DNA of 64,000 bases from Chaetoceros tenuissimus (taxonomy: Eukaryota > Bacillariophyta > Thalassiosirophyceae > Chaetocerotales > Chaetocerotaceae), in assembly GCA_021927905.1 (NCBI GenBank), contig BLLK01000047.1, positions 744,001-808,000 on the forward strand. Direction: 5' to 3'. Position numbers and translations under genes: made by a program. A model generated the notes under the pieces. That model did no database searches. It had not been told where the DNA came from and was given only the letters and a program-made list of their open reading frames with translations. This document shows, one piece after another, positions 9,990-21,084 of this stretch. Each line of letters begins with the position of its first letter. The first letter of the stretch is position 1.

Positions 9990-10826
9990 ATGAAGTTGAT
10001 TGTGTCTCTTCTTTTCTACATACAGCTTGCTTGTGTAAGCGCTTTTGTATCAGCTGGGAAAAATGAAAAGCCAAAATGCACAGAACTGGGAATGGGTGGC
10101 TATGATCAGACAATCATAAATCCAAACTCTTCCATTCAATTCTTTGTTCTGCCAGGCAATACATGTCCTTATGTACAGAGAACTCATATAGCACTACAAG
10201 AACTTGGTTTGCCTTTTGATATCACAGAGGTATCAGGAATGCCCAAACCGGACTGGTATCTCAGAATCAATCCTCGTGGCAAGGTACCTGCTTTGAAGAA
10301 AGATACTACAGTTATTTATGAATCAGCAATCTGTAATGAGTTTCTATGCGATTTGGCCAATTCAATGAACACAGAGCAAACTTTGATGCCATCGGATCCA
10401 ATTACAAGAGCAAAGATCCGTCTCTTGAATGATCACTGTGATAATGTATTCAGCAAGACACAATTTACATATTTAATGAATAAAGATTCTGAAAAGGATC
10501 AAGAATTGAAAGAAGCTATGGAAGATGCATTGAAAATGTATGAAGATACGTTGGCAGAGACGCGTGGGCCATTCTTGATGGGTGCTGATTTTACAATTGC
10601 TGATTTGCATCTTTTACCTTTTCTGCAACGTTTGGTGATTACTTTGAAATATTGGAAAAATTATGAACTACCACAAGCAAAATTTGGTAGACTCTCAAAA
10701 TGGCTCGATGCTTGTTTAGATAGGGATTCTGTGAAGGAGTCATCCATGAGTGAAAGAGATACAATCGAAGTTTACAAAAAGTTTGTTGAGGCTGACTATA
10801 AGTTTGGAGGTCTCAATAAGAACTAA
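9990..10826 (+). CDS. Plastid-targeted omega/lambda-like glutathione S-transferase
   Basis: One exon, 278 aa. Signal peptide MKLIVSLLFYIQLACVSAFV ends in SAF, the plastid import signature. The thioredoxin-like N-domain starts near residue 48 with NTCPYVQRTHIALQEL; the CPYV cysteine is the catalytic residue type of omega, lambda and dehydroascorbate-reductase GSTs. Next come NPRGKVPAL (cis-Pro loop) and YESAICNEFL (the glutathione γ-Glu-binding ES pair). A helical C-domain follows with FLMGADFTIADLHLLPFL, the conserved GST N-capping motif. Likely activity is thiol transfer or dehydroascorbate reduction in the plastid. Exact class is inferred. Confidence 0.92.
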   Translation: MKLIVSLLFYIQLACVSAFVSAGKNEKPKCTELGMGGYDQTIINPNSSIQFFVLPGNTCPYVQRTHIALQELGLPFDITEVSGMPKPDWYLRINPRGKVPALKKDTTVIYESAICNEFLCDLANSMNTEQTLMPSDPITRAKIRLLNDHCDNVFSKTQFTYLMNKDSEKDQELKEAMEDALKMYEDTLAETRGPFLMGADFTIADLHLLPFLQRLVITLKYWKNYELPQAKFGRLSKWLDACLDRDSVKESSMSERDTIEVYKKFVEADYKFGGLNKN

Positions 10827-10970
10827 AGCTTTTTATTAGGTTTCTTGGGAAATAAAGTTAGCTTATCTATTTTTCTAGAGCGAGAGTGTACATCAAGGAA
10901 GGTGTAGCATGTATATTTTTTATAACAATTATGAATCTTCTCCAATGTCGTAGGTGGGGTATTCCTGATG

Positions 10971-10978
10971 TGACGTCA
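10971..10978. promoter_or_regulatory. CRE-like palindrome TGACGTCA
   Basis: A second full TGACGTCA palindrome, 160 bp upstream of the SEC-C protein start. Together with the copy at 8499 it puts two perfect bZIP sites inside a 2.5-kb cluster of plastid-protein genes. Confidence 0.45.
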
Positions 10979-11138
10979 TCAAGCGAAGTCCACCATCACC
11001 ACACAATCTTTCTCTAAAAATCATCTCAATCATCACAAGAACACAGAACTAACACAGAAATCAAAAAACCATCAACCAACTGTGTATTTTTGCTTCTCTA
11101 CGTTGCAATTATCTATAGTTTCAGCTTCTACTGTCAAA

Positions 11139-11813
11139 ATGAAACCAACACTTTTGTTTATATTAGTCTCTTTTTGCATATTTGCCCAAGTATCTGCATT
11201 TGCAGCTGGGAAGAAGGGAGGCAAAAAGGGAAAATCTAAGCCTGTAGTCGGACGTGGATTTGGTGTTTCCAAGGGACCATCCGTAGAAGAGATTGCTGCA
11301 AAATTTCCAACTCGTATGCCAGATAATGCCGAAGAAGTTGACTGTCCATGTGGGAGTGGTAAAACATACAACGATTGCTGTGCACCATTTCATAAAAAGG
11401 AAAAGCTTCCAGCATCACCTATCGATGTTCTGCGTTCAAGATACTCTGCGTTTGCTTGGAGATTACCTTTGTATATTATTGATACTACTCATCCTGAATG
11501 TTCAGATTGGCGTAAGAACAAAGTTGACTGGGTGAAGGATCTCAATAGAGATGGTATGTTTGATAGCTATGATTTCATTAGTTTAGAAGCAGGTCCTCAA
11601 GAAATATCTGAGGACGATGATAAGGAAGGATTTATCGAATTCAAGGTCAATCTGAGAGCAAACCAAAACATTGCTGCTGTAGAAGGTGAACAAATTGTTG
11701 TATCTGAGAGATCGCGATTCTTATGTAGTGGTGAACCTGCGTCTTGGACCTATGCTGGAGGTGATGTCACTTCGGATGTTGCAGGTATCGAGGATGTGAA
11801 GCTGAACAACTGA
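11139..11813 (+). CDS. Plastid-targeted YchJ-like SEC-C domain protein
   Basis: One exon, 224 aa from the ATG at 11139, chosen because it begins a good signal peptide (MKPTLLFILVSFCIFAQVSAF) ending in the plastid SAFA motif; earlier in-frame codons are ignored. A basic Lys/Gly-rich linker leads to CPCGSGKTYNDCC, a SEC-C zinc-binding motif. This is followed by the NTF2-like fold of the bacterial YchJ/UPF0225 family (SPIDVLRSRYSAFAWRLPLYIIDTTHPE is split here as SPIDVLRSRYSAFA and YIIDTTHPE). The biochemical role of this family is not established; a plastid quality-control or ribosome-linked role would be speculation. Confidence 0.88.
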   Translation: MKPTLLFILVSFCIFAQVSAFAAGKKGGKKGKSKPVVGRGFGVSKGPSVEEIAAKFPTRMPDNAEEVDCPCGSGKTYNDCCAPFHKKEKLPASPIDVLRSRYSAFAWRLPLYIIDTTHPECSDWRKNKVDWVKDLNRDGMFDSYDFISLEAGPQEISEDDDKEGFIEFKVNLRANQNIAAVEGEQIVVSERSRFLCSGEPASWTYAGGDVTSDVAGIEDVKLNN

Positions 11814-11891
11814 AATTATATAAGCTAAATTCTAATACAAAGTTGAAATCTTTGAAATGTACAAAATTATCCTATCTATAAAATTAAGCAA

Positions 11892-13795
11892 CTAGTCTAT
11901 CAATAAACCAGTCTTTTGTGCGATGCTTCTTCGAATCGTGAGTTTCAAAAGCTTATCTTTCGAAAACTCGAACGCTTGACGACGGTATGGTTCAGATGCA
12001 ACAATCAATGTCATTCCTGCATTCTTCACAACTGGTATCTTTTTTCCAATATCAACCATCAATGATAAAAGTGTTGGGTAAACAAATAAGAACAGAGGAA
12101 GAAAGGCGAAAAGTTTGTATGGCTTGATAGTCTTGCTTTTTGTCTTTTGGAACAGACGTTGAATTGGCTGTTTGATAACTCTAGACATGAAATAAGCATC
12201 TCGCACCTTCTTTTTCCGACGTGCAGATTTTCTCTGCTTACTATACTCTTTGACTATATATTGCATACACGCCTCTGCATTTTTGAAGCCACTATTTTTG
12301 TCACCGCTCCAACCTACAGCTATGTTCCAATGTCGAGGTTTGTTGTCTTCTATATTTTTTGATCGATTCCTTCGACTTTTTCTCTGATTTATAGATATAG
12401 TCTCTCCTTCCGTAGTCTGTGCTTCTCTCTTCTTTTTCGCAGGTGGGTTCAAGTCTGAAAAAGCTGAAAATGTAGCCAAAGCCGCAACGTCATCTCGTCC
12501 AACATTGATAGGAGGAGGTAGTTTACCACCAATGCCTACAGACATTGTCGTAATGGTTTCATTTCGAATATCATCTACCAAATCTCCAGGTCGGAGAATG
12601 ATTGTGTCTACAATGTTACTACTTGCAAGTAGCTTTTCGCATTTAGCTTGATAACGAAATACTAAGCTTCTAACAACATTGGTCACCACATTCACTAGAT
12701 CCCAAGCAGGATTTGCAAGACATGCATCAGTAATTCGTATTATCCGTATCCTATCATTCTTCTTCTCTTCATTATTGGAGTCATCGTTCTTCCTAGTTGT
12801 TTTTGACTTTCTACGATTGTCAGCATTTTGCCAATTTCTCCATTGTTTATTTCGTAATCTTTGCGCTTCTTCACAATATTCCAAAACCTTTTTATGAACC
12901 ATATAATTGACATAGTAAGGGTGAGACTTATCCGTACACCACTTCTTTGGTGAAATAAATACCCTCCACGGTTTCAATAAATAATCTTGAAATGGCAAAG
13001 TAGATCTAACAGTTCCTACAGTTGAAATGATAGCTGTCGCATTCAAAAGAGCATCGTGCAAAGGCAACAAAGGATTCAAATCTACAGCATCATATTTCGC
13101 CTTTGCTCGATAATCATATTCATCTAAATCATCTTTGTAAAACCTTGATGCAGAAACTGCAAACTCTTCATCATCGTCATCTTTTGTTACTTCTTTTGAC
13201 GGATCATATCCTGCGACATAACTCGGAGGGACTAAATCACAAACAACCAATTGAAGTTTCGGTCCTTTGTTATCTTCTCTTTCTATTATTAATTCATCAT
13301 AAAGTACTTCACATGCTTTTTCATAGTCTCGCACAAATGCTACCACTGTAATATCTGATTCCAAAGCCATGAGATTTCGTATAATTCTTCTACCAATTCT
13401 TCCAGTAGCCCCAAGTACAACTACTTTTGGAGACAAATTTTCGGGTGGGGCTGAAGTTTTTTCCAATACTGCAAAAGAGTATTCAATTCAGAAAAATGAT
13501 ACAGCGAGATATGACAAGCAAGTATATTCCTAATACATATTATGATATACTTACCTGTCTCAACAACTGGAGGTGGTTCCATGACAGGCTTCGGTTTTGG
13601 CCTTTGCGGTTCGTCCTCGGGAAACAATCCGGCCGAAATGCTCAAATGTGTTGAAATAAGGAATGGCTTCTGGTTCTTTTTAGTCAAGAAGTTGTCATGA
13701 AAAGTCAATGACTCCCTTTTGGGAGATATCAATGCTGTACAGCTATTGTTGCAAAGTAGGAACAAGAGAAAGAATGCTCTCCTCGATAAAGTCAT
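11892..13795 (-). CDS. Atypical SDR (NAD(P)-binding, NmrA-like) with C-terminal membrane segment
   Basis: Exons 13795-13555 and 13468-11892 (86-nt intron) give 605 aa. The N-terminus MTLSRRAFFLLFLLCNNSCTA is a signal peptide; plastid or other endomembrane destination is unclear since no clear ASAFAP follows. A Pro-rich linker precedes the Rossmann fold with VVVLGATGRIGRRII, the glycine-rich dinucleotide motif of atypical SDRs. A later stretch TIILRPGDLVDD fits the fold's sugar-edge region. Acidic and basic insertions enlarge the domain. Near the C-terminus LFAFLPLFLFVYPTLLSLMV is a membrane span. Related plastid SDRs act in chlorophyll biosynthesis or photosystem assembly, but the substrate here cannot be named. 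Confidence 0.85.
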
Positions 13796-13943
13796 TTTGT
13801 TATGACTTCTATTTCGGTGATATAGGTATATATTGCGTCTGAATAAGCTCATATGGTTGAGTTCAAAGTAAGGTGAAAGGAAAGTGATGGAGGTTCTCAT
13901 CACCACCAACTATGCACTATGCCTTCTTGTGTTTGAATTTGAT

Positions 13944-15905
13944 GTGTTCTGAATTGATGTTCCAAAGATATCCAGATATCCTGATTCAAAAGATGAGAAA
14001 GAGATAGAAATGGGAGAGAGAGGGAGAGAAACTAATGAGAAGTCCGATTAGGTCGAGTAATGTCATCGTGTCACCAAACTTCAACGCGCGACAGTCTGTA
14101 ATCGATCGCATTCTCCTATTTTTTTATGATTCCCCAAAGCATGAAACAATTTTACTTTAGTTTTAGTAAGACCTCGTTCACAAGCATATGTATCAGAGAC
14201 ATTATCAGTGATGCCTCTAAGTGCTGAAGCTTCTCATTCAGTTTTTGGTGGGGGTCTGTGCACAATTAATTCAATTATTGCTTGTTCCACTTTTTCATAC
14301 TGATGTAAATAAAGATGAGTGAAAGTAATCATTTCAATGAAGAACAATATGGTAAGAAGCAACCGTCATATCACAATTCGCCATCTTTCACAAATTACAA
14401 TCTCATTGCGATATTTAGCACCCGCATTGACAGGTCTTCCTCTTGGAGAAGGAGGCTACAATACGGTCTATGAACTTTTAGATTGTGTAGAACCAGAGGA
14501 GCATTCTCAGATCAGTATCATTGATGAAGAGCGTTTCGTCCAGCAGAGTGAGGAAGGTACCACTACTACTTTTTCATCTTCAACTTCATCCTCCAGTAGA
14601 AGTTTAGTGCATGACAAACCGAAACGAAAAGCTTCTTTAGACTTTGTAGTGAAGAAAATCCGCGAAGACCTCTCTCTATCGCGTCATGAAAGAGCTCTAT
14701 CTGACCTTAAGCATGAAGCCAACCTGCTGAAATGCTTCAGTCATCAAAATATTATTGCCCTTCGCAATTATGAAACTAATGAAGTTGGCCCAAGAGATGC
14801 ATCTCTTGTTATCGAGAGGGTTTCAATTGACTTGAAGGAGCAGATTCCCATATGGAAATCAGATGAAGTAAAGATTGGAGTAAACAAACTCTTGGATTCG
14901 ACGTCACAAAAAGAAAAGAGAAAGCAGCTACAAATGAAGAAGATGAAAATTGCGTATGAAATATCAGATGTACTTGTTTATCTTCACAGCAAAAGGCAAG
15001 TTTCTTCCACTTCATTCTTACATCTTTTATAAAAGTCTTTGTATTCACACATTGATTCTTCCGTTAGTGTAATCTATCGTGATTTAAAACCCGAAAATAT
15101 TGGACTCACAGAAGATGATCACGTCAAGATGTTTGACTTTGGATTGGCAAAATTAGTAGTTGATAAATCATATCGATGTACTCAATGTGTAGGTAAGTCT
15201 TATCTTGATCGCAATATACAAATAATTTTTAACGGTTGAAATAGTATCTAACATTCTTTAGGCACGCCAAAGTACATGTCGCCTGAAGTTTACTATGGTA
15301 CTGAATATGGCTTCAAGGCAGATATATATAGTTTCGCCTTGGTATTTTGGGAGATTCTTAGTAGTGAGTTCTGTTTCGAAAACTTTGAAACGCAGGTAGC
15401 TCTGGCTTATAATGTTTATGAGAAGGGTGTTAGACCTAAATTGAATTGGACATGGTCAAGAAAGAAGAAGGCACTGATTCAAAGCTCATGGGAGAAAGAT
15501 CCATCCAAACGCCCATCGGCAAAGAAACTAAGAGATGAATTGCAACAAATTTTAAAGTGTTGAAGGAAATAGCAAAACCGTCACCGCTAACCATGTCAAC
15601 TTACTTTTTCGGAGAAATTCTTTCGTCTTCTGTACCTTTACGGCTTTTGCAAAGACACGTTCAAATGAAAATGCAAACCGAGTTAGCTGAGTCGAAGTGT
15701 CTGTAAACAAAACGCAAATAGGTACAATGAAATAAAAGTAAAAAACTATAATATCGTAAAATACGAGATGGAAATTGATTACGTACTTTTCACTTTTCCA
15801 TTTTCAGTGTTTGAAGTGGAAAATGTCGTCAAAGTCCTTGGTTGAAGCAAGGTTGAAGAAAAAGCCATTGTATGAAGATGCGATCAGCAGAAAAAAAAAA
15901 CCGGG
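13944..15905 (+). repeat. Tandem duplication, unit 1 (kinase gene)
   Basis: Unit 1 of a direct tandem duplication; its partner is 15931-17905. From the middle of exon 2 onward, including introns, exon 4, the 3' flank and the start of a small downstream frame, the two units differ at only a handful of bases. The promoter, exon 1 and intron 1 are clearly more diverged. This suggests either a gene-conversion tract over the 3' three-quarters or recent re-duplication. Confidence 0.9.
14315..15563 (+). CDS. TKL-like protein kinase, tandem copy 1
   Basis: Four exons (14315-14351, 14419-14995, 15068-15192, 15262-15563) give 346 aa. Kinase landmarks: glycine loop [14 protein letters not shown], catalytic-lysine strand FVVKKI, catalytic loop [10 protein letters not shown] (Tyr replaces the usual His of HRD), [16 protein letters not shown] and the [15 protein letters not shown] αF helix. 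The small lobe has a Ser/Thr-rich insertion ([15 protein letters not shown]) between the glycine loop and the lysine. Intron 2 uses a GC donor (AG|GCAAGT…TTAG); no GT donor gives the right frame. All catalytic residues are present, so it is probably active. Likely a Ser/Thr kinase of a lineage-expanded group. Confidence 0.88.
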
Positions 15906-15930
15906 TATCTCTGAAACGGTATGCGCTTTT

Positions 15931-17905
15931 GTGTTCTGAATTGATTGTTCCAAAAGATATCCTGATTCAAATGATGAGAAAGAGATAGAAATGGGAGAGA
16001 GAGGGAGAGAAACGAATGAGAAGTCCAACGACTCGGAGTATCTGTTGTTGAAGGGGTGTCACCAAACTTCAACGCGGATAGATTCTCCTATTTTCGTACC
16101 CAAAGAAACAATTTTCCTTTAGTTTTAGGAAGACCTCGTTCGCAAGCATATGTTGTATCAGAGACATTATATCAGTGTGCCTCTAAGTGCTAAAGTCTCA
16201 TACAGTTTTGGTTGGATAGTCTGTGTTGTGCACAGCACAATTATTTCAATTATTGCTTGTTTCACTTCTTCATAGTGATATGAATAAAGATGACAGGAAG
16301 TAATCATTTCAACGAAGATCAATATGGTAAGAAACAAACGTCGGATTACATGAATCACCATTCACTATCTTTCTCGAATTGTATCTCTCTTCGGTTTATT
16401 ATTCAATACTAAATGTGATATTCAGCAACCACAACAATAGGTCTTCCTCTTGGAGAAGGAGGCTACAATACTGTCTATGAACTTATAGATAGTGCAGAAC
16501 CAGAGGAACATTCTCAGATCAGTATAAATGATGAAGAGTATATTGTCCGGCAGAGGAGTGAGGAAGGTACCACTACTACTTTTTCATCTTCAACTTCATC
16601 CTCCAGTAGAAGTTTAGTGCATGACAAACCGAAACGAAAAGCTTCTTTAGACTTTGTAGTGAAGAAAATCCGCGAAGACCTCTCTCTATCGCGTCATGAA
16701 AGAGCTCTATCTGACCTTAAGCATGAAGCCAACCTGCTGAAATGCTTCAGTCATCAAAATATTATTGCCCTTCGTAATTACGAAACTAATGAAGTTGGCC
16801 CAAGAGATGCATCTCTTGTTATCGAGAGGGTTTCAATTGATTTGAAGGAGCAGATTCCCATATGGAAATCAGATGAAGTAAAGATTGGAGTAAACAAACT
16901 CTTGGAGTCGAACATGCAAAAGGAACAAAGAAAGCAGCTACAAATGAAGAAGATGAAAATTGCGTATGAAATATCAGATGTACTTGTTTATCTTCACAGC
17001 AAAAGGCAAGTTTCTTCCACTTCATTCTTACATCTTTTATAAAAGTCTTTGTATTCACACATTGATTCTTCCGTTAGTGTAATCTATCGTGATTTAAAAC
17101 CCGAAAATATTGGACTCACAGAAGATGATCACGTCAAGATGTTTGACTTTGGATTGGCAAAATTAGTAGTTGATGAATCATATCGATGTACTCAATGCGT
17201 AGGTAAGTCTTATCTTGATCGCAATATACAAACATTTTACGGTTGAAATAGTATCCAACATTCTTTAGGCACGCCAAAGTACATGTCGCCTGAAGTTTAC
17301 TATGGTACTGAATATGGCTTCAAGGCAGATATATATAGTTTCGCCTTGGTATTTTGGGAGATTCTTAGTAGTGAGTTCTGTTTCGAAAACTTTGAAACGC
17401 AGGTAGCTCTGGCTTATAATGTTTATGAGAAGGGTGTTAGACCTAAATTGAATTGGACATGGTCAAGAAAGAAGAAGGCACTGATTCAAAGCTCATGGGA
17501 GAAAGATCCATCCAAACGCCCATCGGCAAAGAAACTAAGAGATGAATTGCAACAAATTTTAAAGTGTTGAAGGAAATAGCAAAACCGTCACCGCTAACCA
17601 TGTCAACTTACTTTTTCGGAGAAATTCTTTCGTCTTCTGTACCTTTACGGCTTTTGCAAAGACACGTTCAAATGAAAATGCAAACCGAGTTAGCTGAGTC
17701 GAAGTGTCTGTAAACAAAACGCAAATAGGTACAATGAAATAAAAGTAAAAAACTATAATATCGTAAAATACGAGATGGAAATTGATTACGTACTTTTCAC
17801 TTTTCCATTTTCAGTGTTTGAAGTGGAAAATGTCGTCAAAGTCCTTGGTTGAAGCAAGGTTGAAGAAAAAGCCATTGTATGAAGATGCGATCAGCAGAAA
17901 TCCGG
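15931..17905 (+). repeat. Tandem duplication, unit 2 (kinase gene)
   Basis: Second unit of the duplication described at 13944. It begins right after an A-run and a truncated copy of the small frame that ends unit 1. Offset between units is about 1,987 bp at the 5' end and 2,007 bp at the 3' end, reflecting small indels in the first third. Confidence 0.9.
16290..17570 (+). CDS. TKL-like protein kinase, tandem copy 2
   Basis: Four exons (16290-16326, 16426-17005, 17078-17202, 17269-17570) give 347 aa, with the same intron positions as copy 1, including the GC-AG intron. All kinase motifs are the same. Differences cluster in exon 1, the first 120 bp of exon 2 (for example IDSAEPEEHS against [10 protein letters not shown]) and one short patch near residue 195 (ESNMQKEQ against DSTSQKEK). 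Exon 4 appears identical. Both copies look intact, so they may be functional paralogs with near-identical catalytic domains and diverged promoters. Confidence 0.88.
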
Positions 17906-18006
17906 GTACCCCTGCCATCTTTGAAAGAATTAGCCAATGTGGAGCCCTTGAAAAGCATCGAGCATCGAATAACAGGTACATCACAGCAATCAGCATAAGT
18001 CTATGA
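17830..18006 (+). CDS. Small hypothetical frame at the duplication end
   Basis: A 58-aa frame starting MSSKSLVEARLKKKPLYEDA. Its first 23 codons are duplicated at 15823 at the end of unit 1, where the frame is cut short. It may be the first exon of a gene (a GT donor lies after ASNN at about 17970) or simply carried sequence. No family recognised. Confidence 0.3.
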   Translation: MSSKSLVEARLKKKPLYEDAISRNPGTPAIFERISQCGALEKHRASNNRYITAISISL

Positions 18007-18192
18007 AAGCATTAGCTTTTACTATTAGATATAGAAAAGCTACTGAGCAAAAATTGATGCCTTAGTCTCGTACTGTGAAGATTAAAGAAGAAAAACAGTT
18101 GAGCGACATCGGAGAAATTATTTTCTATCACTCACCTTTCACTCACAGTCAAATGGTTTTAGGTACATTGGGCCTACACGTATTTATCAATC

Positions 18193-19615
18193 ATGGTACA
18201 AGAGCAACCACAAGAAGTTGTTAAAACAGATTCGGATGATTCTTTTGTAGAGGATTACCGCAAGCAAAGAGAAGAAAGACATCAGAAGGAGAAGATGATA
18301 CAAGCAAAACTTTCCAGTTTGAGCACATTGAATGACGGTGTTAGAGATATTGAAGCAAACTTCACAATGTCTAATGATGATCAAAAGGACGCCTCAGAAC
18401 CAGTAGAAAACAATGCTGGAAAGTTCTCTGTTGGTGTAAGTATGAAATTGATGCATAAATAAGTGCTTTTCGTTTTACTTATTTCGTCTCACTCTTTGGA
18501 TAGCTTATCATCAGCGCTATTGACGACGAGAAAGCTTGGATGACGAAAATTTCTTTGTGTGTTATTCTTTGGTCGTGCCTCTGTGCCTATGGAGCGTCAG
18601 AACTCCACAAGATGGCAGAAAAAAATCCAGGTGGATTAGCAGAGGCGTGGATTGATCATTTGGACAAAGCAAACAAACCTCTGTCAGTTATTGGATCCCT
18701 TTTCTCTTTCTCGCTTGTGTTTCGCTTCAAGGTATGTTATGATAGATGGTGGGTTGGAAGAGGTAAATGGCTCGACATCATTACGAACTGCTTGGATTTA
18801 TCGATGCAATCGTACAGATGGTTCAGCAACCGTGACTTTGCAGATCATATGAATCGCTATTTGATTGTATATGCATATGCCTGTAAAGCTCAATTGAGAG
18901 GAGAATCTATTAAAGATGTTGGTGGCGATGGAGAAGCCCTGGTTCTTCGTGGCCATCTCTCTATGGAAGAGTTGGAGGACATTCATAATTATCCAAGTTG
19001 GCAGCCTCATTACTGCACTGAGATGATGCGTGAGATCCATCAAGCATCAATGTTGCAAAGTGGATCCTTTTATCTCGAGCCTGTTAAAATGCATGGTCAG
19101 CTTTATCGTTGTTTCGATAACACTATCAAGAATCTCATCAATCTCATTGGCGATTGTATTTCTCTTCAGAGTTCGCAAATGCCAGTGGCGTATGATGGTA
19201 TTCATTTGTTGATTTTCTGTGTATACTTTACATTCGCTGCAGCCATTTGGTCTGTAACTTTGTCCTGGTTGGTAGTGCCATTGGAGTTTGCAGTGTCGTC
19301 AGTTGTCCTTCTATTCATTGTATTGGGTACAAAGCTTGTTGACCCGTTTGGGACTGATGCGGTAAGTGTTGTACAGGAAACCCAATCGTCGTGTTTTCAA
19401 AAAGCATTTATACTCAATCTTTACTCTTGCAGGTTGATATTCCTATTCATGACTTTTGTTACACAGTTGAAGCTCAGTTATGTGCGATCAAAGCGCGTGC
19501 AGATAGAGGCACTGTGAAAAAGTTCGCAGTATGTGCAGTTCCTTCACCAAAGAACAATCGTAGACATAAAGAGTTGCACAAAAGACAATCATACAGGATT
19601 GGAAAATTGAACTAA
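18193..19615 (+). CDS. Bestrophin-family (UPF0187) anion channel
   Basis: Exons 18193-18435, 18504-19361 and 19433-19615, all joined in phase 0, give 427 aa. After a charged cytosolic N-terminus (about 85 residues) there is a first span (ISLCVILWSCLCAYGAS), then SLVFRFKVCYDRWWVGRGKW, the family's RxxxxYxRWWxGR-type signature. Later spans fall around IHLLIFCVYFTFAAAIW and FAVSSVVLLFIVLG, followed by DPFGTDAVDIPIHDFCY, the conserved motif that ends the channel core; intron 2 splits it exactly after GTDA. Algal and plant bestrophins conduct chloride or bicarbonate in thylakoid or other membranes. No plastid presequence is visible here, so the membrane is unknown. Confidence 0.9.
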
Positions 19616-19772
19616 GAATTTGTATGTGACGATCGGGGATGACAATAAGTTTTAGGATGGAAGTGAAAGTGGTGTTAATGACTTTGTAGAAGTCTTCCCT
19701 ATGACGATCAATCTCTTTCTTTTTTAACAAAAAATATCTACTCCATTTCTTACTTTTAATAAGAATATCTAT

Positions 19773-20702
19773 TCATCTTGCTGATCTCCCTAGTAATCTC
19801 TGAATCTCATGTAAGTATGCTTCAATTGGAATTGAGTAGTTACCAATAGCTCTCCTTTGTGCCATTGCTATGTCCATCATTACGTTGTCTTCAATTTCAT
19901 CTTCTTCCTCTAATGGCATGTTAACAGCTTGAGCAATATACAGGTGATCGTTTCCCTGTTCATAAAGCCCAATGATGTGAACATGCTCTACAGGATCCAA
20001 CTCTACATCCGCAGTTCCATCTTCATATATGATGCACTTCGCCACCTCTACCACTAGAGCAACCTGATTTTTCGCTAGTGGAGATCTGTGAGCATAGATG
20101 AAACGTGGTCGACGAGGAACATTATCCAAATTTTCGCCTTGTCTATAATTTGCAGGGAATCGATTCATTACTTCTCGTATCAAACGCCGATAACGAGGCT
20201 CGAAAAAATGTAGACCTATACGGCGACCTCTTATTAATTGAGGGTCAGGCATATAAAAAATTGGGAAAAAGAATCGAAAACCTTCATTCAAAAGATATCT
20301 GAATAAGTTTTTATAAATGCTTTCATCTCCACCATATCGTTCTTGTTGTTGTTGAACAATTGGTGACATTCTTTCACATGCAGCTTTTAGTAAAGCTTCA
20401 GGACCTGTAATGTTTACGTTGCTATTGCCATTGTCAGTGGCAAAATCTTCTACAACTCTAGGCCATGCAATCTGTTTCTTATCTTTCTTCATCAATCGCA
20501 TCATAGATGCTCTCCAGAAAAAATCTCTCTTGCAAAATCTATAGAATTCCTTACAAACGAATGGGAGAACATGAGTAGATGAGGATTTATATTCTCGAGA
20601 ATTGTTTTCGCATGGAACATCAAATACAAAGTCCAATATATCTACAACCAGTTCTGTTTGAAGATCAAGTAGAGGAAATGTAGATTCCTCTGAGGTGTCC
20701 AT
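19773..20702 (-). CDS. F-box-like protein with LON N-terminal-like domain
   Basis: One exon, 309 aa. The N-terminus (PLLDLQTELVVDILDFVF … VLPFVCKEFYRFCKRDFFWRA) matches an F-box, with the usual leucines, the VCK turn and the conserved Trp. Residues about 150-290 resemble the LON substrate-binding domain found in cereblon-like proteins: FPIFYMPDPQL, IGLHFFEPRYRRLIREVM, then β-strands (VALVVEVAKCIIYEDGTADVEL is seen in part as VALVVEVAKC and DGTADVEL). F-box/LON pairs act as SCF ubiquitin-ligase substrate receptors; that role is inferred. The gene is divergent from the transsulfuration enzyme gene. Confidence 0.82.
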   Translation of the reverse strand: MDTSEESTFPLLDLQTELVVDILDFVFDVPCENNSREYKSSSTHVLPFVCKEFYRFCKRDFFWRASMMRLMKKDKKQIAWPRVVEDFATDNGNSNVNITGPEALLKAACERMSPIVQQQQERYGGDESIYKNLFRYLLNEGFRFFFPIFYMPDPQLIRGRRIGLHFFEPRYRRLIREVMNRFPANYRQGENLDNVPRRPRFIYAHRSPLAKNQVALVVEVAKCIIYEDGTADVELDPVEHVHIIGLYEQGNDHLYIAQAVNMPLEEEDEIEDNVMMDIAMAQRRAIGNYSIPIEAYLHEIQRLLGRSAR

Positions 20703-21084
20703 TACTTCAAATGCTTTCAGTGATCACTAACAGTTTTGTTATGGAGAAGAACATAGGTATCATCAATTTGGAATTCACTACGTAGATTTTTGCTCTGTTT
20801 TGAAGAAGTCGAACGCAACATCATCGTCATTCGAGAAGAATATCCAAAGTGTCAAAAATTAAATTCTACTGATTTATCCAGGATTGAATTCCAATGACGA
20901 TTGTACTTTACACATATGCGTACTTGTAATCATGTTCTCGTTACTCGTTTTATCTCTCTAAACACTTACTTGTTCTCTCTTTTCCGACCTTACTTCGTGA
21001 CGATTGTAGAGTTATTCAAATATCTCATTCAGAAGTCAAATTCATTCATTACACACTGTAGATAGAACTCCTTTAGATATTTAG

